From NCBI RefSeq assembly GCF_963678635.1, contig NC_087067.1, forward strand, positions 38,783,682 to 38,847,681: 64,000 nucleotides of DNA. Direction: 5' to 3'. The translations under genes were made by a program, and so were the position numbers. Below are positions 57,523-64,000 of the stretch, one piece after another (position 1 is the first letter of the stretch; each line of letters opens with the position of its first letter). The notes beneath the pieces were generated by a model. The model was given only the letters and a program-made list of their open reading frames with translations, searched no databases and was not told where the DNA came from. This DNA is from Symsagittifera roscoffensis. Taxonomy: Eukaryota > Xenacoelomorpha > Acoela > Convolutidae.

Positions 57523-57750
57523 GCAGTTCCGTCGGTCTAGTGGCAGGTTAGCGTAGAGCCCTAAGATCCCTCGAGGGACCATATCTTCAAGTTTGGTCTG
57601 AATAAGAAAAACTACCCCAAACATATATATTGCTCAGTTTCTTCGAGCTTCGGCTTATTGAAATTATTCAGGAGTGATCTGAAAGGTTGCATATCTAACC
57701 AAGGAAGCGTTAAGGGTTCAGGCAAAGTCCTTTTAACTTGGTGCTTTTCT
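57523..57750 (+). repeat. Possible tRNA-derived SINE
   Basis: ccgtcggtctagtggcaggt resembles the 5' end and A box of a glutamate-type tRNA, and agtttggtctga about 55 bp further on is a weak B box. A T-rich tail with tatatatacaca follows. Too diverged to be a tRNA gene. Confidence 0.4.
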
Positions 57751-57845
57751 TTTTAAATATTATATATACACACATATGAATTGAATTGAACACAGTGCAC
57801 ATTAGCAGTAATCAAGCATAAATCCATTAAACCGCTTTTGTTTTA

Positions 57846-57996
57846 TGGTGTAAACATGGGTTTTTTAAAGTCAAGTATGAACACCAATATGTTTTTCATG
57901 TCATAATTAGTCCGCATATTAGTTTTTCTAACAACCAGAAACTGTGACAAAAAATTACTTAAGACTTCGCAGGTGAGAAGAAAAGGAAAAAGAGCC
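57846..57996. mobile_element. MITE of the GGCTCTTTTTCC family, left end missing
   Basis: Ends aggtgagaagaaaaggaaaa then agagcc, and contains catgtcataattagtccgca as in other copies. Confidence 0.65.
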
Positions 57997-59043
57997 ACGG
58001 TTTGACTCACTCGCACAGACGCTCACTGCAAAAAAGAATATGACATTTCTAACGGTGATTTTTTATGGATGTGAGAATCCAGAGGATATCAAAAATTATA
58101 ATCTATTTTTGATTTCAGAAATTTCACAAGTTTAGGTTTTTAGTTTTGCAGCTGTTTTTAAAATGCTATGAACTTTCAGGTAACGCTATCAAGGTTATCC
58201 TCGCTCTTCATTTTTGGAATGTTTAATTGAAAGCTTAAGTGATCCTCGACTAAAAAGAGGAGTTTTTTTAGTCAAACCTAAAATTAGCAGTTTATGAGCT
58301 ACTTTTTGTCTTCAAGATGAAGACAACAAAACCCTTTTTATACGTTTTTTACGCGCCTATTTAAGTGTCCCAAGTTTAAAAGAAGAGTAACGGCACTGTA
58401 AATTTAGAGACTAAGAATAAGAAGTTCAGAGGAAAAACCGAATGTTTAACCTAAAATTAACCAATTCTCAGATCAGGCCCTATGATTCTTTAACTAAAAA
58501 ATAACTAAATAGTTTAAATTGCAAGCGTAAAATCACAGGTCATTTTCGAATACAGCTTGGCATAAAGGAGAGGCTTTCCGAGCAAAGTCAAACTGCCTCA
58601 CTCTCAATCAATGGCTTTGGCTTGTCTATCGAAAATTGTGATGTTTTCTCAAGATTTATTAATCTTCAAGTGCTGAAAAAAGTGATGAAATAATTAGACT
58701 TAGGAACATTTAGAGTAGAAACTGCACATCATTTCGACTTGGACTAGCAAGTTGTGACTGAATAATAAACCCGTTATACAAACCACTACTCGAAGCGAAA
58801 CTAATCAAGGAGTAAACTACTAACCAGGAAATTGATTGTAATTAGGAAATTTAAGGCAACTTTTGAATGCGACAGTCAAATGTTTTACAAGTGATATCAT
58901 ACCATAAGGGATGCTTGTTATAGCTAATTCATGAAGTAGATTTAATCTGAATTCATTTGTATCAGTTTTGAAATGTTTCTTAAAATTATATTATACAGAA
59001 GCACCTTAAAACCCGGAAACTGATTGAAAACAACAAGACACGA
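57997..59043. other. Intergenic, between the MITE and the GPCR 3' end
   Basis: No gene, tRNA or transposon recognised. Confidence 0.5.
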
Positions 59044-59049
59044 TTTATT
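59044..59049 (-). promoter_or_regulatory. Polyadenylation signal AATAAA of the GPCR gene
   Basis: AATAAA on the minus strand about 55 nt after the TAG stop at 59103-59105, implying a very short 3' UTR. Confidence 0.65.
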
Positions 59050-59102
59050 TAGATTTAGTTTTTAGACAAAGTTTTGAGGAAAGTGATGAACATAGTTTTC
59101 GG

Positions 59103-62100
59103 CTAAACGCAACTGTCAGCTTTGTCGCTGCTTAGCACTGTGCTTCTGCTATTGCTTGGGATCAATTTGTGGAACTGCTGCTTTCCTGGAAATGAACAGG
59201 TGCTCTCATCGTCATCCGAACTGGAATAACTGTCGTTATCCTCGGAATCCATGCCGACTTTAGAACCCGAAGTGTTTGACATTCCGGAGAAAAGGCCGGT
59301 ACTACTTGACACTTTTAGAATATCTGGGGTGATGTTTTGCCTCACGGGTAAAATAGCAGCGACTGGAACTGGAATGGAAACATGTTGTCCCGGTGACATT
59401 TTGGACCCCTTGGGGACTTTTTGGTGCTCAAAGGATCTGCGCTTGGTTAAGTTTGGTGTGCTTCGGTCTTTCTTAGACTTCTGGCTGGCGTACCCTAGCG
59501 GCTGGCGTTGCTTTGAGCCGACATCTACACCTGCCACCATTTTGTAAAGACACCCAGATGGTCCAGAAGAGCTTGGAGTGACTCTTCCACTTTGTTGAGC
59601 AGTCGATACAGGTGTATTGTGACCTCCAGGGGTCAAATTGCTCTTTTGACTTTCATGGTCCGAGTGTTGCCCGTTGTTAGACATGTGTGACCCCATCATG
59701 ACCTCATTTATACTGTTTTGTGACCTCGTATTGTTCATAGTATGGTGTCCAGCATGACTCACATGTGGTGCCTGGACATTGTTGGAATTGGTTCCAGTGA
59801 CAGCAACATGCTCCGGAAGACTAACCAGATCGAACTCTCGCACACTGCTTCCTGACCTTGAAGTCGTGCCCATAGTTCGGTTGATTGCGTGGGCGCTTCT
59901 CACGTGCGACATATTTCCTCTCGGGTTGTTAATTGCCATGATCCTTCCGTTATGTGAAATCAGAACCTGGTTCATAGCGGGGTTTGTTGCGAATGGGTAA
60001 CCTCCCATATTGGATACCTGACCGCCATTTTGAAGTTCCAAATTCCTCGACGCATTTTCCAGGTAGTATGATCCGGTATGCGGGGTGGGGGCGCTGCGAC
60101 CCGACTTAGCTCTCCTGGCATAATAGTTGCCAGACTTCGTGTAGCCCGACTCGACACTAGACTGTGATGATTTTCGGTCGGAGCAAAAATGGGTCGGGTA
60201 TGTTCGCATTTGGTATGTTGAGTGCGCATGACTTCTAGCTGAGTTGGCTACTAGTTTCCGATTACAAAACAAGGCATAGTAGCTGTTTTTTACATCACTT
60301 CTTAGAATTATGTAATTCAGAAAGAGAAAAAATCCGGTGAACGCGGTTGTAGCGGAATATAAGTAACTGAAGACCCAATGGCATTGCTTGTCGTAGAACA
60401 AAATCAAAGCTCCAAAACACCAGCTGAGACTCATGGAAACGAATAAAACTATAGCAGCTCTTAGTTTATAATGACATTTGCTCCTTGGGTTTTGGGGGAC
60501 GGGGTATTTAGTTGGAGTGATTCCGGAATTGTTGGTCTTAAACGCCATCGAGGCTCTCAAATGGGCTGGCTCAAAAGTCGAGGATGGGACAACTTGCATT
60601 GGATGGACGATATCATTCGATCCATGGTTGACGATACCACCGCCGCCACCGTTAGATTGGTTGCTGTGCAATGATACAGCTTGAACTAAGCTCTCGGCTT
60701 CCGACAACATGTAGTCGTGTTCGGTTTTATTCATGCCGATACTCGTCGGCTTGCAACATACCGAGGCACTATTCGTGTCGTGTAGAAGTTCGGTAGTCGT
60801 TGTCGGGTAGTACAATACCGAAGATCCGCTATGATTGTTCGGCAAATTTAGATTCTGCTGCGAGTTAAAAGCCGAGTTGTTGTTCGGATACCTCTCGTGC
60901 ATCGCGATGCATTGATTCAACGAAACTCCGTACTTCGATTGTCGGTCGCCGCATTTAGACGAGTCGTGTTTGATTGCCGACTGCATGTAACAATCTTCTG
61001 GTGCACAAATTAGAAGTCGGGTCAAAATGGCGCCAGAAATAACACACGCGGCCCCAGCTGGCACAATTAGAGATACAATGACCAGTTTGCTCTCCACCCA
61101 GCAGCTAAAACGAAAAAAGTTGAAATAAAAACTCAAGTGTGTTTTTTACAACCAATTCTGAATATTTTCAACAACATTTGTAAAATTTGAAATTCAGCTC
61201 GCACTTCTTTTGCTCACGGACATTTATTTTTTATGGTTTGAAATTTGAAAACAAAAATCTGTTTTGAGGACTTCACTTACAACTGATTGTCGCCGTGAAT
61301 TGCGAGGCTTGCCAGTGCCGTCGCCACACACAGCACAGCCGGAACTCCCCATCCAAAAATGTAGCACTTAATTGCTCCTGATTTCCCAGCTCTTGTCACG
61401 TGACTTCCCTCTTCCGCCAAGTCCTCAAAATTTCCGTTTTTAGCTGACTTGCTTCTATGTGAAGCTACTGACATGTTTTGCGACGACCCGCTAATGTTTG
61501 AATTTTGGCCTCCGTTATTAGAAGGCGGTTTGTCGTGGGCTATTTGTGGGAACGTTTCCGCGTTCAGTTTTGATTTCCGCGAACTGGCTTGTTCGAAGAA
61601 ACGACACACGTCGGAACAGTAGATGAGCATCCAAGTTGCGGTGGAAAGAGTGAAATAGTGCATGGTGATTCCGAGGAGTTTGCAGCTGATGAGAGAAGGG
61701 GGAGTTTGCAGGTTGAAAAACAGTCCCCACGAGAAGAGAGAAGACAGCAGGATGATTGAGGTGGAAATGTTCACCACAATGTGCATCGAGAGAGAACTCA
61801 GTGCGATTTGTCTGAAACATGCATAATTATCGTTGCAGTTTTTCAAAGAACAATGTCATATTTGTTTTTTGAAAATCATTTTTAGTTTAAAACTAAAATA
61901 TTCAAGGAAAACCCCCTGGTGTTAATTCGGTCAGGTTGCTTAGCACCACTAATTTATCGAAGTTTGAGTGCCTTTTGGATCCTATTATGAGTTGAATTGA
62001 AAGATACCCTCAAACATTCTATTATGATTGTATACAACTCGAATTTTAGTTTTCCTCAATGGCAAAATTTCATGATTTAATGACTCACCGATGGAAAATG

Positions 62101-63618
62101 GTGAAAGTGATCACAATCAACAGACAAAACAGCACGCAGACTCCGGTTCCAATCTGGACTGGCGCCTCCATTCGCTGGACGAAGTGCCAAAAGTACACGC
62201 CCTGGTTAACTTCCCCGAACCTCGGCTGAGACACGGAGTATATTCCGATATTTGGACACTCGGCAATCGATAAGTTCAACAGTCCGTTGAATTTGACCTC
62301 AACTTTACATCCGTTGTCGCTCCACGTGTGTTTAGCAAATGACCAAGTGTCGATTTGAGCGTCAATTTTGGAGTGTGCTTCAGGAGTTAAAAGTGCAACT
62401 TCAGTTTTAGGATGCTGCAAAGGGGAGATTTGAACGCCCAAGTTGTTCATGTCGCCAAGAACTAGAAAAAAGAAATTACAGAACGTTAGTTTGAAAGTAG
62501 AGTGCAATTGGGATAAAAAATTTAGGGCATTTCTTTGACATGTATCAACACTCAAGTCTAACTTTTTAACCTGAACTAGTTTCACAAAGCTACATCAGTC
62601 AGCAAATCGTAATTGCTTTCTACAAGAACGATAGTTCTATAAGAAAGTTTCCACAAGAACAGTTTTGCAGATCCGTTATTTAAAAATATTTCTATAATTT
62701 GGCTATTTAAAAATAAATGGGAAACTTTGATGAACAGAAGTTCCTTTTACCTGCACTAGACAACAGCACGGGTCCAGTTTGAAACCAGAGGAATCTAGGG
62801 TCCCGGTCCCTTCTGGTTTTGGACTCCTCTGGAAAGAGACTGGCATTTCTGAGGAGGATGAGGTGCACTTTGAAGAAGTGGTTCTGCTGCACTGATCTGG
62901 AGTCGGACACTTGGAACAGTTTGGGATCTAATTTGAGCCCCGCTATCACCACCTTAAAAAGACAATAAGTTTAATCTTCTGGAAGAATTAGCTAAATGAA
63001 AGGAACTGCGAGGGTTAGTGAAAAAGAAATTGCCTCGTTGTTTTGTTAAAAAAATCAGAATCTCATGATCTTATTACTTCTATTCTGCCGAAGTTGATGA
63101 TTTAACATTTTACAAAATTTTCTGTGATTCCAGACACTTATTTTCAAATATATCTTTTTATATTGATATTTCGCACCAAAATTTAGATTGTAATCAGTGC
63201 AATAAAATTTATGTACCTGTTGTTTTGATGTTAAATCACTTATATACTCCGTCAAGTCTTCGACCGGCGATATGCATCTAATTTCACTGTCCTCGAAAGA
63301 CACCGAGTTCAAGTCGTCTACGTGGCCGTCGGCCCAATTGCCTCTCTTGATAATAACCGCACATGTAAGACCATCAGAAGGCTCAACGGATCTACGGTTT
63401 CGATTAGCATCAAGTGCGTTTATCCGAACCGTTTTCAGTACTGCATTTTCCGCCGAAGACACAAAGCTCGTATCGGCCATGTTTGAACATAAAGTGGCAA
63501 AATTTTGCAACTTTTTCACAATTTGACTGCACGATTTCCAAGCCGACTGAGCTTTGAGCAGAATTTCTGGATTGATTGACTGCAAGTTGCTGACGAGATG
63601 CAAAAGGTGATCGGTGAT
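59103..63618 (-). CDS. ADGRA-like adhesion GPCR (GPR123/124/125 type), last five exons
   Basis: Exons in order of transcription: 63217-63618, 62751-62952, 62461-62089, 61811-61281 and 61104-59103, all GT-AG, in phase, encoding 1169 residues. The N-terminal exons are off the right edge. The extracellular part is GAIN-like and ends in a GPS-like region (WSDNGCKV ... ECPNIGIYSV) lacking the HL[S/T] cleavage triplet. Seven transmembrane segments follow. TM3 (CKLLGITMHYFTLSTATWML) and TM4 (CYIFGWGVPAVLC) match ADGRA family patterns; TM6-TM7 lie at about 60480-60290. ICL2 is about 75 residues and ICL3 about 175, both Ser/Asn-rich. The cytoplasmic tail of about 385 residues ends DSCV, a class I PDZ ligand. 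In vertebrates ADGRA2/3 act in Wnt and planar polarity signalling; the role here is inferred only from family. Confidence 0.92.
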
Positions 63619-64000
63619 CTGAAAAAAAACTTCGACTACAAAAATTTGAAATGCAGTTGATGATATATTGTTGTCAGACACTAAGTTTTCCTTTTCGTAG
63701 AAAATCAGTTATTAAGCCCTGGACTAATTATTATAGGTCGAAAAAAGGTATTATATAAATCTCATTTAGCCAAAACACGAATTATCTGCAATTAATTGTT
63801 ATAAATTGGACTTCATTAAAATCATCGCTTTCGCAAAAAGAAAAACGATTAGTGAGTGTTATATTCGATCCATCACACTTATATCTTATATCAACAGCTC
63901 TTTCTCATATTTGAAGTCTCACTTCAACTAACTGGAGACCTCTAAGTCGCACTAATCTTGACAGATCTTCAGTTAAACCATTCATAAACCAGACGTCGTG
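63619..64000. other. Intron of the GPCR gene, running to the window edge
   Basis: AT-rich with a good acceptor (gttttttttcag) immediately before exon sequence ITDHLLHLVSN on the minus strand. No further exon visible before the edge. Confidence 0.7.

Overview
This is nuclear DNA of an animal. It is AT-rich and mostly non-coding. Genes are split by GT-AG introns from about 0.24 to 6.3 kb, and the window is full of DNA transposons, MITEs, SINE-like units and decayed LTR retrotransposons. The gene families (a creatine kinase, a UDP-glucuronosyltransferase and an adhesion GPCR of the ADGRA/GPR123-124-125 type) are metazoan. Creatine kinase rather than arginine kinase fits a deuterostome (an invertebrate chordate such as a tunicate is possible) or an early-branching animal. 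The lineage cannot be fixed from this window.

Layout. (1) 1-1211 holds the last two exons of a UGT gene cut by the window edge. The same block (1-2519) recurs almost base for base at 22528-25047, where it forms the 3' half of a four-exon UGT gene (21098-23738). That gene is complete except for an in-frame TGA in exon 2. (2) 1.2-21 kb contains one clear gene, a small leucine-rich-repeat surface protein (15291-16136). It also contains a Tc1-like transposon relic, a 423-bp hAT-type MITE, a tRNA-Ile-like SINE and a short dispersed repeat with a perfect hairpin. (3) 25-35 kb holds a lone well-bounded exon on the minus strand (26166-26335), a nested pair of MITEs whose target duplications are both intact, a G-rich tract, a TAATCGATTA-rich tract and a small N-glycosylated membrane protein (30817-31275, minus). 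(4) 35067-47302 is a six-exon creatine kinase gene whose first exon adds about 400 residues of Ser/Gln/Gly-rich 30-residue repeats and a Cys/Lys patch to the front of a normal kinase. Its introns are packed with MITEs, a Tc1-like relic, a copia relic and local duplications. (5) 49834-55550 is a degenerate Ty3/gypsy-type LTR element. (6) 59103-63618, minus, holds the last five exons of an ADGRA-like adhesion GPCR with unusually long intracellular loops and tail; its N-terminal exons lie beyond the right edge.

The genes do not form a pathway. The least expected features are the repeat-extended creatine kinase, the hairpin repeat family, the loop-expanded ADGRA receptor with a furin-like site, and the near-identical UGT duplication with a nonsense codon in the only full copy.
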